A stretch of 64,000 bases of DNA from Polymorphobacter megasporae (GTDB lineage: Bacteria; Pseudomonadota; Alphaproteobacteria; Sphingomonadales; Sphingomonadaceae). Below the pieces are notes generated by a model. That model was not told the DNA's origin and made no database searches. It was given only the letters and a program-made list of their open reading frames with translations. The stretch spans positions 3,348,001-3,412,000 of the forward strand of contig NZ_CP081848.1 in the NCBI RefSeq assembly GCF_018982885.2, given 5' to 3'. The position numbers were made by a program, and so were the translations under genes. Positions within the stretch are counted from its first letter, which is position 1, and each line of letters opens with the position of its first letter. Below are positions 26,880-35,813 of this stretch, piece after piece.

Positions 26880-29800
26880 ATGCAAGCAGCGGGTGACGAG
26901 GGCGATGCAGCGGCCAATATCGGCGAGGCCGTCGAGCATCGGTCGACACCGGCATCCATAGGCCTGGTTGCGACGCGGCTTGCAGAAGTCCTCGCCAAGG
27001 GAAACGTCATCTACGTCGCGACCGACGAGCAACGCGCTGCTGCCGTCGCCAACGCGCTGGCTCAAGCTGCTCCAGAGGCATTGATCTTGCACGTGCCTTC
27101 GAGCGACGCGCTGCCAGGCGACGATGCGCCGGCGTCGCCCGCCAATATCGGTCGCCGCGTCGCTGCGCTATACAAGGCCAGGGCAGCACACAGCGAGCAG
27201 CGCGTCGCACTGATCGCCAGCGCCGAGGCCGCGACACGGCTGTACCCGCCGGTCGCAGCCTTCGATGCTGCGTTGCCCGTTCTCCGCGTCGGCGAAGTCT
27301 GCGATCTCGAGACAGTCGGCACCGTGCTCGGCGACCTCGGCTACGTGATCGATGACCGCGTCGACGAACCAGGCGAGTTCGCCGTGCGTGGTCAAGTTGT
27401 CGACCTTTTTCCGGCCGACTCCGACCTTCCGGTTCGCGCGGAGGTTGCCGACGGGCGCATTACGGCGCTTCGCGTGTACGATCCCGCGACCCAGTTGAGC
27501 AGCAATGAACTCGCATCCGTCGAGATCGGACGCAGCGCCGATCCGTCGCTTGGCGACTGCCCGGTGACGCTGTTCGATCATCTTCCCGGCGCTGACGTCG
27601 GACTTGATCCCAATGTCGCAAGCCGCCGCGACCGCTTCGTCGCGCTCGTCGCCGACGCCGCCCGTGCGCGGCCTGGTCAACGCGTCGAGCCGGTCGCTGA
27701 CAAATCGCGCTGGTCGACGGCTCTTGCCGGCAGATGCAAGATCGAACTCAATGACGGCGAAGCAGCCGACGCGCCGCGCTTCGTCGAGGGCAAGTCCCCG
27801 TTGCGCAGCCTCGTTCGAGCGATCAGGGCGGCCCTTGCTGCCGACGTTCGCGTCATCATCGCCGGTGCCGCGCGCGACAACCGGTTCATCGCTCGCCAGT
27901 TGCATAAGGCAAAGATCGAAACCGTAGCTGCCGCGTCATGGGCAGCCGCTATCGACCTCAATGGAGTTGCGGTCGCCATGCTGGAAATGCCGGTCGACCG
28001 CGGCTGGAAGGCACCCGGCTTGCTCGTTATCGCCGCGGCCGACGTGCTCGGCAGCCGCGCTCTGACGGCCGATGCGCTTACGGGTGGCGGCAGCCCGCTG
28101 CTGGCGGAAATCAGCGAACTGCGCCTCGGCGACGTCGTCATTCACGAGGATTTCGGGATCGGCGTAATCTTCGGGCTGGAAGCGCTGCCCGGAGACGACG
28201 GCGATGCATTCGTGCTCGAATACGCCGCTGGTGCGCGGCGGCTCGTGCCGGTTGCCGACGCCGACCGCATATGGCGCTACGGCGCAGACGCCGACGCGGT
28301 TACCCTCGATCGCCTCGACGGCGCAGGCTGGCAAAAGCGGCGCGGTGAGATCGATGCCGCGATCGCCGAGAGCGCACGCGGGCTGACGGCATTGGCATCC
28401 GCGCGCGCTGATCGAAAATGTCCCGCAATCGTGCCCGACGTTGCCGCCTATGAACGCTTTGTCGCCGGGTTCCAGTTTACCGAAACGCCCGATCAGCTCC
28501 GCGCGATCGCCGCCGTCCGCGATGACCTTGCCGACGGCAGTCCGATGGACCGGCTCGTCGTCGGCGATGTCGGCTACGGCAAGACCGAGGTTGCGCTGCG
28601 TGCCGCCGCGATGGTTGCACTCGCCGGTCGGCAGGTTGTGATTGCAGCGCCGACGACGGTGCTCGTCCGCCAGCATCTCGACACCTTCCGCAAGCGGTTC
28701 GCCCGGACCGATGTGGTGGTTGCCGGACTCTCTCGCCTGTCGAGCGCCGCCGAAAAGAAGGCGGTCAAGGCCGGTCTTGCCGACGGCACGGTGCACATCG
28801 TCGTCGGCACCGGCGCAGTCGCCGGCAAAGGCGTCGCCTACGCCGACCTTGCGCTCATCGTCGTCGACGAGGAGCAGCGCTTTGGCGCGGCCGACAAGGC
28901 GAAGCTGCGCGCCCTGAGTGAAAACGCGCACATCCTGACGCTAACCGCGACTCCCATCCCGCGAACGCTTCAGACCGCGTTGGTCGGGCTGCAGCAGCTA
29001 TCGGTTATCGCCACGCCACCAGCGCGGCGGCAGCCGATCCGCACAAGCGTCGGCGAGTTCGACGCGGTGACCGTTCGCACCGCGCTGCTCCGCGAGAAGA
29101 GCCGCGGCGGGCAAAGTTTCGTCGTCGTTCCCCGGATCGAGGATATGGCTGCGATGGCCGCACGGCTCGCCAAAATCGCCCCTGAGCTGTCGACCCGCGA
29201 GGCGCACGGCAAGATGGCGGCGGCCGATATCGACGAGGCGATGGTGCGGTTTGGCGCCGGCGACGGCGACGTGCTGCTTGCGACGAACATCATCGAGGCG
29301 GGGCTCGATGTTCCGCGCGCGAATACCATGATCGTTTGGCGCGCCGACCGTTTCGGTCTGTCGCAGCTGCACCAGTTGCGCGGGCGGGTCGGGCGTGGCG
29401 GTCGACGCGGGCAGGTCCTGCTGGTCACCGAGCCGGGCGCGACGATCGCCGCCGCAACGCTCAAGCGGTTACGCACGCTGCAGGCGTTTGATCGGCTAGG
29501 GGCGGGCTTTGCGATCAGTGCGCGCGATCTCGACATGCGCGGCGCGGGCGATCTGCTCGGTGACACGCAGGCCGGCCATTTGAAGCTGATCGGCGTCGAC
29601 CTGTATCAGCATCTCTTGAGCCTTGCCTTGCGCGCTGCGCGCGGCGAGGCAGTCGACCACTGGGTGCCCGATCTGCGGTTGGGCTTCGCCGGCCGTCTGC
29701 CCGAACACTGGATTCCGGACGTCGAGGCGCGACTGTCGCTCTACGGTCGCCTCGTTCGTCTGCTCGACCCCGACGCAATCGACGCATTCGAGGCCGAACT

Positions 29801-30068
29801 CGAAGACCGCTTCGGCCCGATCGCGTCGGATGCCGCCGTCCTGCTCGACATCGCCCGGGTTCGGGCAATGGCCCGCGCCTTGGCGATCGCCAAGGTCGAA
29901 GCCGGGCCAGCGGCGATAGCGATGACGCTCCGGCCGCACTCGCGCGTTGACGCGGCTGCGGCTGGACTGGTGGGGAAGAAGGGACGCTACCTACTGACCG
30001 AAGCGCTCGACGACGGTGCCAGGCGGGTCGAGCGAACCCGCGAACTCCTCGCCCAGATGGAGACGTGA
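26880..30068 (+). CDS. Mfd-like DNA translocase (divergent transcription-repair coupling factor)
   Basis: A 1062-residue protein with the Mfd domain order. An N-terminal UvrB-like part is present (EFAVRGQVVDLFPADSD near 170), then a CarD-like RNA polymerase-interacting domain (RLGDVVIHEDFGIGVIFG near 420). A RecG-type helicase core follows with Walker A GDVGYGKTE (about 562), DEEQRFG (about 661), TATPIPRTL (about 688) and an arginine-finger region HQLRGRVGRGGRRG. A D7-like C-terminal domain closes the protein. Canonical Mfd, about 1150-1200 residues, displaces stalled RNA polymerase and recruits UvrA. This one is shorter and diverged in its first domain, resembling a second Mfd-type paralogue rather than the housekeeping copy. 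Confidence 0.85.
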   Translation: MQAAGDEGDAAANIGEAVEHRSTPASIGLVATRLAEVLAKGNVIYVATDEQRAAAVANALAQAAPEALILHVPSSDALPGDDAPASPANIGRRVAALYKARAAHSEQRVALIASAEAATRLYPPVAAFDAALPVLRVGEVCDLETVGTVLGDLGYVIDDRVDEPGEFAVRGQVVDLFPADSDLPVRAEVADGRITALRVYDPATQLSSNELASVEIGRSADPSLGDCPVTLFDHLPGADVGLDPNVASRRDRFVALVADAARARPGQRVEPVADKSRWSTALAGRCKIELNDGEAADAPRFVEGKSPLRSLVRAIRAALAADVRVIIAGAARDNRFIARQLHKAKIETVAAASWAAAIDLNGVAVAMLEMPVDRGWKAPGLLVIAAADVLGSRALTADALTGGGSPLLAEISELRLGDVVIHEDFGIGVIFGLEALPGDDGDAFVLEYAAGARRLVPVADADRIWRYGADADAVTLDRLDGAGWQKRRGEIDAAIAESARGLTALASARADRKCPAIVPDVAAYERFVAGFQFTETPDQLRAIAAVRDDLADGSPMDRLVVGDVGYGKTEVALRAAAMVALAGRQVVIAAPTTVLVRQHLDTFRKRFARTDVVVAGLSRLSSAAEKKAVKAGLADGTVHIVVGTGAVAGKGVAYADLALIVVDEEQRFGAADKAKLRALSENAHILTLTATPIPRTLQTALVGLQQLSVIATPPARRQPIRTSVGEFDAVTVRTALLREKSRGGQSFVVVPRIEDMAAMAARLAKIAPELSTREAHGKMAAADIDEAMVRFGAGDGDVLLATNIIEAGLDVPRANTMIVWRADRFGLSQLHQLRGRVGRGGRRGQVLLVTEPGATIAAATLKRLRTLQAFDRLGAGFAISARDLDMRGAGDLLGDTQAGHLKLIGVDLYQHLLSLALRAARGEAVDHWVPDLRLGFAGRLPEHWIPDVEARLSLYGRLVRLLDPDAIDAFEAELEDRFGPIASDAAVLLDIARVRAMARALAIAKVEAGPAAIAMTLRPHSRVDAAAAGLVGKKGRYLLTEALDDGARRVERTRELLAQMET

Positions 30069-30200
30069 CCGCTCCGAGCGACATCAGCTGAGCTAGTCGC
30101 TAGCCAAAGGGCGGTTTTCGACTGGCATCGTTCAGCGGGCTTAGTCGCAAACAGCTGGCGTTCGTCCGGCTGGCGACCTGTTGATGTTAGAAGTCGACCG

Positions 30201-30458
30201 TTAGAGGCTCCTGCCCTGCCCCAAATAGCGCTCGAGATCGTCGCTGCCGCCTATCCGTTCATTATCAATGAAAACCTGCGGGGTCGTGTCGACACTGTGC
30301 TTCGCCTCGAACGCATCGACCTCCTCGCGTGACCGCAGGATACGGTCGTCGACGTGGAACCCGGCTTCTTCCAGCATCTGTTTGGCGCGAACGCCGAATG
30401 GGCAGGTGTGGTCGGGCAGGATCATGCGATAGAGCGTTGCCGTCTGTTCTTGAGCCAT
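30201..30458 (-). CDS. Glutaredoxin-like protein with monothiol CPFG site
   Basis: An 85-residue thioredoxin-fold protein. The active-site motif is TCPFG at Cys19, with Gly where a dithiol glutaredoxin has its second Cys, so a one-cysteine mechanism is expected. The cis-Pro loop TTPQVFID and the GSDDLERYL glutathione-binding segment are present. The ATG at 30458 has a GGAGG ribosome binding site with good spacing, better than the earlier ATG at 30476. Confidence 0.87.
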   Translation of the reverse strand: MAQEQTATLYRMILPDHTCPFGVRAKQMLEEAGFHVDDRILRSREEVDAFEAKHSVDTTPQVFIDNERIGGSDDLERYLGQGRSL

Positions 30459-30565
30459 ACCAGCCTCCTCGGACACAAGCGCCCACGCCGCTACAGCGAG
30501 TTAAGCGGCATGGCGTTCCCGCTGGCACCCTCGTCGTGCCGCCGCACCCGATCGCACAGCCGTGG

Positions 30566-30925
30566 TCAATGGCCGCCCTCGACCCAGTCGACTCCCGCTT
30601 CGCGGAAGGCGTCGGCGAGCGCTGCCTCCAGCTCGAGCGACTCCCAACCCTGGAGCGGGTTGAGGTGCCGAACGAGGTCCGGCAGCAGGCGGACGCCGAA
30701 GCGGCGGACCGCGCTGCTCGCCTTGTAGCCGGCCTTGTGCTGATCGAACCGCCAGTCCGGATCCCGCGACGTCTGGCCCACATAAAGGCCCCATGGGTCG
30801 CGTCGCGCGGCGTTATCGAGCAGGACGACGTAGACCGAGTGTCGGGCCCTGGCATGGCCCGCCGTGGATGCACCAAGCGCGCGAGCGGCTCGCTCGGCGT
30901 TCTTCATCCATGATGGTGCGGGCAT
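30566..30925 (-). CDS. GIY-YIG nuclease-like small protein
   Basis: About 119 residues. The core SVYVVLLDN...WGLYVGQTSRDPDWRFDQHKAG resembles the first strands and the LYVG motif of GIY-YIG endonucleases, followed by a conserved C-terminal LELEAALADAFREAG helix. A clear catalytic Glu could not be assigned with confidence, so activity is uncertain. The start is ambiguous: GTG at 30955, ATG at 30925 or ATG at 30907 are all in frame. Confidence 0.6.
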   Translation of the reverse strand: MPAPSWMKNAERAARALGASTAGHARARHSVYVVLLDNAARRDPWGLYVGQTSRDPDWRFDQHKAGYKASSAVRRFGVRLLPDLVRHLNPLQGWESLELEAALADAFREAGVDWVEGGH

Positions 30926-31049
30926 CGGTGCTGGCCAGTCCTGCTGCGGCGACACGTATCGCTAACCGCTCAGGCGGGCGAGGACGAGCACCCTTCGGTC
31001 GAAGCGTATCAAGAACCGGTGGTCGGCGTTTAAACATCCACTTGCTGAC

Positions 31050-31235
31050 AAGCAGAAGGAATTTGCCAGATTTGACTGCCTCGCGATCCGCATCGCGGTG
31101 GAGAAGCCCCGCACGACGACCATCATGTCGCGTCTTAGGCCGAGCTCAGCCAGCGCGGCATCGACCAGACCGGTGAATGCTCCACGGTGGGAGGCCGCGA
31201 CGTATCGGCAGGCGGCGGTAACGCGGCTGTCAGCA
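31050..31235 (-). pseudogene. LysR-family regulator remnant (effector-binding domain fragment)
   Basis: Read on the minus strand, one frame encodes about 60 residues: VTAACRYVAASHRGAFTG, then LVDAALAELGLRRDM, then MVVVRGFSTAMRIARQSNL. This is typical of the late effector-binding domain of LysR regulators (ASHRG-F-G-VD-ALAELGL-R). No helix-turn-helix part and no start codon are present. The fragment lies upstream of, and divergent from, the SDR gene at 31396, the usual place for its LysR regulator. The intact regulator has evidently been lost here. Confidence 0.7.
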
Positions 31236-31395
31236 GCGCACCGAGGGGTTGAGATCGAGATCGTTTACGGCGTCCATCGCTGTCTATCCGGAGACCACAA
31301 CACCTGCGTCTCATGCAACTATACAATGCATTCGCTGCATCTGGCGCAGTGATTAGAGGAGACGCTATCTGGCCGACACATATTCGGAGCACAGT

Positions 31396-32109
31396 ATGAC
31401 GCCAGACACGACGAAGCCTACCCTCAGCACGATCCTGCTCGTTGGCGGCTCCCGTGGCCTCGGCCTCGGCATGGCCACTGAGTTCACTAAGCGTGGGTGG
31501 CATGTCGTCGCCACGGTGCGCGGTGAAACGCGGACTCAACTGCACGAACTGGCCGACGCGCATCCCGATTGCGTCGAAATCGAGATCGTCGATATCGCGC
31601 AGCCGGACCAGATCGCCGCTCTGCGCGATCGCCTCGTTGGACGTCAATTCGACATGTTGTTCGTCAACGCCGGAACCGCGAACATGCAGGACGAGATCGC
31701 CGGCGAAATCGCGACCGACGAATATGCGCGCGTGCTGGTGACGAACGCGCTCGGCCCCTTGCGCGTGATCGAAGCTTGCCGGGACCTCGTTCACGCGGAC
31801 GGCCTGATCGGAGTCATGTCTTCGGGCCAGGGCAGTATCACCAACAACACCAACGGACTCCACGAGGTTTACCGGAGCAGCAAGGCAGCCCTTAACCAAC
31901 TCTTTCGTAGCTACGCCGCACGCTATGCCGATGATTCGCGCGCGCTCGTACTGATCGCGCCTGGCTGGATCCGAACCCAGCTCGGCGGTCCGAAGGCGCC
32001 GTTCGGCATCGAGGAGAGCGTTCCGCTGATCGTCGACGTTTTGCTCGGCCGTCAGGGTCAACCAGGCCTCGCCTTCCTCGATCGCAACGGGAACACGGTC
32101 CCATGGTGA
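31396..32109 (+). CDS. Short-chain dehydrogenase/reductase
   Basis: A 237-residue classical SDR oxidoreductase using NAD(P)H. The cofactor motif is VGGSRGLGLG (about 16-25), NAG is in LFVNAGTAN (about 91-93), Ser is at 142-143 (VMSSGQGS) and the active-site YxxxK is Tyr159-Lys163 (VYRSSK). The substrate is unknown. It overlaps or abuts the downstream amidohydrolase, so both are probably made from one transcript. The LysR remnant upstream points to lost local control. Confidence 0.9.
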   Translation: MTPDTTKPTLSTILLVGGSRGLGLGMATEFTKRGWHVVATVRGETRTQLHELADAHPDCVEIEIVDIAQPDQIAALRDRLVGRQFDMLFVNAGTANMQDEIAGEIATDEYARVLVTNALGPLRVIEACRDLVHADGLIGVMSSGQGSITNNTNGLHEVYRSSKAALNQLFRSYAARYADDSRALVLIAPGWIRTQLGGPKAPFGIEESVPLIVDVLLGRQGQPGLAFLDRNGNTVPW

Positions 32110-32120
32110 TCGAGCCACCG

Positions 32121-33104
32121 ATGAAGCTGATCGGCATCGAGGAACACTTTCTCACGTCCGCGGTCGCGAATGCCTGGAATGCGATCGGTCTTGAAATGTC
32201 CGATCCGAGTGTCGGCTACCATCAAGGCGTGGTCGGGCGACGCCTTGCGGACCTCGCCGGCGAACGGCTGGCGCTGATGGATGAAAGCGGCCTCGATATC
32301 CAGGTGCTGTCGCTGACCACGCCGGCGCTGCACGATCTCGGCCGGGAAAGCGTTGAGTTGGCGCAGCGCACCAACGACGCCGTGGCGGAGGCGGTTGCGC
32401 GCCACCCGACCCGGTTTCAGGCGATGGCGACATTGCCGGTGTCCATACCCGATGAAGCAGCGCTCGAACTCGACCGCTGCATCTCGACGCTAGGCTTCAA
32501 GGGCACGATGCTGTGTGGCCGGGTGGGCGCGCGCCATCTCGACGATCTGGCGTTTGCGCCAATCCTCGATTGTGCGGCAATGCTAGGCGTGCCCGTGCTG
32601 CTGCATCCCCGCACGCCGCCAATGGCGGTGCGCGACGCTTATTATTCAGGCTTCTCGCCGCTCGTCGATGCCGGCTTCGCGACCGTGGGGCTTGGCTGGC
32701 ATTATGATGCCGGCATACAGTTCCTGCGGCTGGTCCTGGCTGGCACCTTCGATCGCTTGCCCGGCCTTCAGGTGATCCTCGGCCATTGGGGCGAGCTCGT
32801 CCTTTTCTACGCCGAGCGTCTTGCGGTGATGGACCGCGTTTCGGGTCTGTCGCACCCGATCGCGCACTACCTGCGCCACAATCTTTACGTGACCGCCAGC
32901 GGCATGTTTCTTCCGCACTATCTCAAGCGAGCGGTGGCGATTGTCGGCACGGACCGGCTATTGTTCTCGACCGACTATCCCTACCAGTACCGGCCCGGCG
33001 AGGACGCCCGTCGCTTCCTTTCTGAATGTGGACTGGACGATTCCGGCAAGGCCGCGTTCGCTCACGGCAATTGGCTCCGGCTAACGGCTTCGTGCCTTCA
33101 GTAG
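32121..33104 (+). CDS. Amidohydrolase 2 family protein (ACMSD/resorcylate decarboxylase type)
   Basis: About 327 residues of the metal-dependent amidohydrolase superfamily, in the branch that includes aminocarboxymuconate-semialdehyde decarboxylase and gamma-resorcylate decarboxylase. The N-terminal LIGIEEHF has Glu in place of the first HxH His, as in many resorcylate-type enzymes. Further probable metal or catalytic residues are in VLLHPRTPP, VILGHWGE and FSTDYPYQY (Asp). A non-oxidative aromatic decarboxylase or hydrolase is likely. ATG at 32103 is also in frame and overlaps the SDR stop; MKLIGIEEHF at 32121 matches the family start better. Confidence 0.82.
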   Translation: MKLIGIEEHFLTSAVANAWNAIGLEMSDPSVGYHQGVVGRRLADLAGERLALMDESGLDIQVLSLTTPALHDLGRESVELAQRTNDAVAEAVARHPTRFQAMATLPVSIPDEAALELDRCISTLGFKGTMLCGRVGARHLDDLAFAPILDCAAMLGVPVLLHPRTPPMAVRDAYYSGFSPLVDAGFATVGLGWHYDAGIQFLRLVLAGTFDRLPGLQVILGHWGELVLFYAERLAVMDRVSGLSHPIAHYLRHNLYVTASGMFLPHYLKRAVAIVGTDRLLFSTDYPYQYRPGEDARRFLSECGLDDSGKAAFAHGNWLRLTASCLQ

Positions 33105-33237
33105 CGATCGATTAGAGGATCAAACCTTTCCATGAGAACGGACGCTTTTTGGTTATCGGGTGCATCGCGACCGAGTTTTTGTCCGCCGCTCGATCACCCC
33201 CCTTTCCGGTCGAGCTGGACTTGTCGTAGGTTCCAGC

Positions 33238-33852
33238 ATGGATTTCGTCGGTGTCCTGAGCCTGATCGCCATCGTTTTCTGCAGCGTCGGTAATTCCGGG
33301 GCTGCTGCAACCCGCCGCCAAGCTTTACCGGTACTCACAATCTCCCTTGCGTCGCTGGTTGCAGCAGGCCTGTTGGGGCAACTCGTATACCCGACGCTGC
33401 TGGCACTTTTCGGCAGGAATGCGGGGGCAATCAGATCGGGCGAATGGTATCGCGTCGTCACATCCCTCTTCGTCCAGGATCATTGGCTGATCGGTGGCTT
33501 GTTCAACGTTACGATGATGGTGGTTGTCGGACGGATAGCGGAGAGTAGGTTCGGTCGACTGCACTGGAGCCTCATCTACTTCGGCGGCGGCGTCCTAACC
33601 GAGCTGATCGCCCTACGCTGGCAACCCATCGGCGCTGGCAACTCCATTGCTTACATGAGCTTGGCAGGCGCGCTGCTTGTATCAACGCTCAAGGACGCGC
33701 GCTCGCTCCGGCCAAGGCTGAGCGGCGTGATTGGCTTGATGATCGCCGTCGCGCTCTGCTGTCGGTACGACATCCATGGGGCCGCAGTCCTGATCGGTGC
33801 AGCATATGCGGCGGTCGCTCTCGGCATCCGGCCGACACGCAGCCGAGCCTGA
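33238..33852 (+). CDS. Rhomboid-family membrane protein, probable intramembrane serine protease
   Basis: A 204-residue polytopic protein with about six membrane helices. GEWYRVVTSLFVQDHWLIGGLFN is the rhomboid loop-1/helix-2 region with the conserved Asn. The candidate catalytic Ser136 is in GAGNS on helix 4, and the catalytic His180 is in DIHGAAVLIG on helix 6. The usual GxSG is relaxed to GNSIA, so activity is likely but not certain. The start was chosen at the ATG just before the first helix. Confidence 0.75.
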   Translation: MDFVGVLSLIAIVFCSVGNSGAAATRRQALPVLTISLASLVAAGLLGQLVYPTLLALFGRNAGAIRSGEWYRVVTSLFVQDHWLIGGLFNVTMMVVVGRIAESRFGRLHWSLIYFGGGVLTELIALRWQPIGAGNSIAYMSLAGALLVSTLKDARSLRPRLSGVIGLMIAVALCCRYDIHGAAVLIGAAYAAVALGIRPTRSRA

Positions 33853-34051
33853 TCGCACGTCAGCTATCAGCGCGGGGTCGGTTGTCGCCTGACAGATATC
33901 GGGCGACAGTTCGGTCTTGGCTGATGACAGTCCGGCAGGTCTACGTATCGACGCTTCAACCGGATTTGCGCCATAGATCCATACTTGCATGCGCATAATG
34001 TGCGGCGCTGGAAGCCCTTGCGGTCTACGCCGCCTAGAACGCCGGGTCTGA

Positions 34052-34372
34052 TCAAGCTGCCCGCCGATCGGTCAAGTGCATCTCCTGCCAGTGTATCACG
34101 CTCGGACGTTCGAGCATTCTAACATACCAGGCATGAAGGCTGACCAGCTCGGTCGGGATCTCCAGACCCACGATCTTTGCGAAGACAAATCCCGCGATCA
34201 CGGTGATGTCCGCCATCGAAAAGGCTTCGCCCGCCACAAACGGCTGGGGTGTAAGGACTCCATCGAAAAAACGCGCGCCGCGCAGCGCCTTGTCCAGGCG
34301 CGCGGCTATGGCGGGCTGCATTTCCGCGATCTCGCGGACGACGTCGGGATCAAAGCCGCAAGCATTTAGCAT
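34052..34372 (-). pseudogene. Glutathione S-transferase C-terminal fragment
   Basis: The open frame encodes only the all-helical C-terminal domain of a GST, with RFFDGVLTPQPFVAGEAFSM then ADITVIAGFVFAKIV. The N-terminal thioredoxin-fold domain that binds glutathione is missing. Its upstream end overlaps the antisense TetR remnant, suggesting an old deletion junction near 34290-34370. It is probably not a working transferase. Confidence 0.7.
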
Positions 34373-34673
34373 AATTTTCCGAGCAAGGCCGATCTCGGCG
34401 CTGCGGTCGCCAGGCGCTATCGCGAGGACAACGCGGCCGCGTTGGAGGCGCTTGCCATCGAGACTAGCGATCCCGCCATCTGCCCAGCAGCGATATGTTG
34501 GCGGCTTCGACCCAATGCCGACCGCTCAGGGCAATTATTCGCTCCCAGGCACTGGACGTTGGTTCCGGCGCGACGTTCTCCCTCCATCAACCGCCGTCCG
34601 CCGGGACGACCCAATTGCGAACGCTCAACCCGATCATGCCGGTTCCGGTAAACGGGCGCTCGTCGACCGGTGA
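34277..34673 (+). pseudogene. TetR-family regulator remnant with amber codon in the DNA-binding helix
   Basis: The + strand reads AAQRLVQARGYGGLHFRDLA then DDVGIKAASI, a stop, then HNFPSKADLGAAVARRYRED. This is the TetR helix-turn-helix, with TAG at 34370 replacing the conserved Tyr of the YHHFPSK motif. After about 34470 the similarity moves to another frame (RYVGGF, then LPPSTAVR), so at least one frameshift follows. No N-terminal start is visible. It lies antisense to the GST fragment. The gene is inactive as sequenced. Confidence 0.7.
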
Positions 34674-34687
34674 GCCTCCACACCTGG

Positions 34688-35578
34688 TCACTTTGCGTTT
34701 CGCTGGGCTGCGAGCTCCGCTGCAGCGACGCTCCGCAGCTGAGCCGCCACCTTGGGGTTGAGACCGAGGTCGTCAGCGGCACGCTCTTTTTCAGGCAAGT
34801 TGCGCGGATCAAGGCCGGTCACCGTTCCAAAAACGACCAGAGCATCGAGGTAATATCCTTCAGCGCTGGCGTGGTATTGGTCCCAAGTCCACAGGCTTAC
34901 CTGCCCAAAGGCCAATCCATCATACGGGTCTGAGTCTGCCAGGCCGTCGCGCATTGCACGGTTCCACGCGGTCCCGACCGGCACGACCGCATGCAGCCCC
35001 GGGCCAGTCGTCAGCGCCTGACGACTGGCGGCGAGAAGATCGTCTGCCATTCGAGTGATCGGCTGGTGGTACCAATGACCATCCGGCAGATAGGTCTGGT
35101 CGGCCCGGGACCAGGTTGCCATCAGATCCACCTGCACCTGCGAATTTCGAGCGTGAAAAAGGGCGGCCAGGGTCAGTGCGGCGGCGATGTGGCGCGTCGG
35201 ATCGCCCGGCCGCTCCGCGTCCAGCGTACTGTAACCTTGCAAGATCACCACGTCCCAAGGGCGGTCGATCAACCCACGCTTGTTGACCAGGTGCCACGCC
35301 AGATCCTTGCCCGGCGACGTCTCCAGGCTCACTGTCCAGTCCAGCCCGGCCTCATCGGCAAACGTCTTGAACAGGGCGGGGACGCCGCCGATCCCTTCGC
35401 GGTTAAGATCGGCAACCCGCTCGGGATGATAACGCATGACCGGCGAGTTCGCGCCGAATGTAAAGCTATTCCCGACGAACAGGATCGTACGACCCGGCGC
35501 CGGACTGCCGGAAATCATCATGCAGAGCAGCAACATGCCGGCAATTCGGTTGACGCAACGTCGCAGCAAAGAAGGCAT
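34688..35578 (-). CDS. Exported SGNH/GDSL-like hydrolase
   Basis: A 296-residue protein with a signal peptide (about residues 1-28). The motif ILFVGNSFTFGAN carries the probable nucleophile Ser in a GNS block, and DVVILQGYSTL is a second block. The C-terminal YHASAEGYYLDALVV contains an H-x-S/G pattern like the SGNH catalytic His region. The substrate is unknown; periplasmic ester or carbohydrate-ester cleavage is a reasonable guess. The ATG at 35578 has AGGA 8 bases upstream. Confidence 0.7.
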   Translation of the reverse strand: MPSLLRRCVNRIAGMLLLCMMISGSPAPGRTILFVGNSFTFGANSPVMRYHPERVADLNREGIGGVPALFKTFADEAGLDWTVSLETSPGKDLAWHLVNKRGLIDRPWDVVILQGYSTLDAERPGDPTRHIAAALTLAALFHARNSQVQVDLMATWSRADQTYLPDGHWYHQPITRMADDLLAASRQALTTGPGLHAVVPVGTAWNRAMRDGLADSDPYDGLAFGQVSLWTWDQYHASAEGYYLDALVVFGTVTGLDPRNLPEKERAADDLGLNPKVAAQLRSVAAAELAAQRNAK

Positions 35579-35813
35579 GAGGCGTTCCTGAGATAGCTCG
35601 ATTTGCCACCTAATGCGCGGGTCGCGCTGCCTGCTCAAGGACATGAGCTCGGTGCACTGATAGATAGTGGTCGGCTGATGGACGCAATCTCAACCGTTCC
35701 AAGCCGCTAGGCCATTTCCCAAAAGCCGACCTCCCCTTTCGAGCTTGGTGCGAAGTTGTCACACGATCGACGTAGGCAGGCTGCGATTATCGAGTTTCCA
35801 GTCAGGTACGCGC

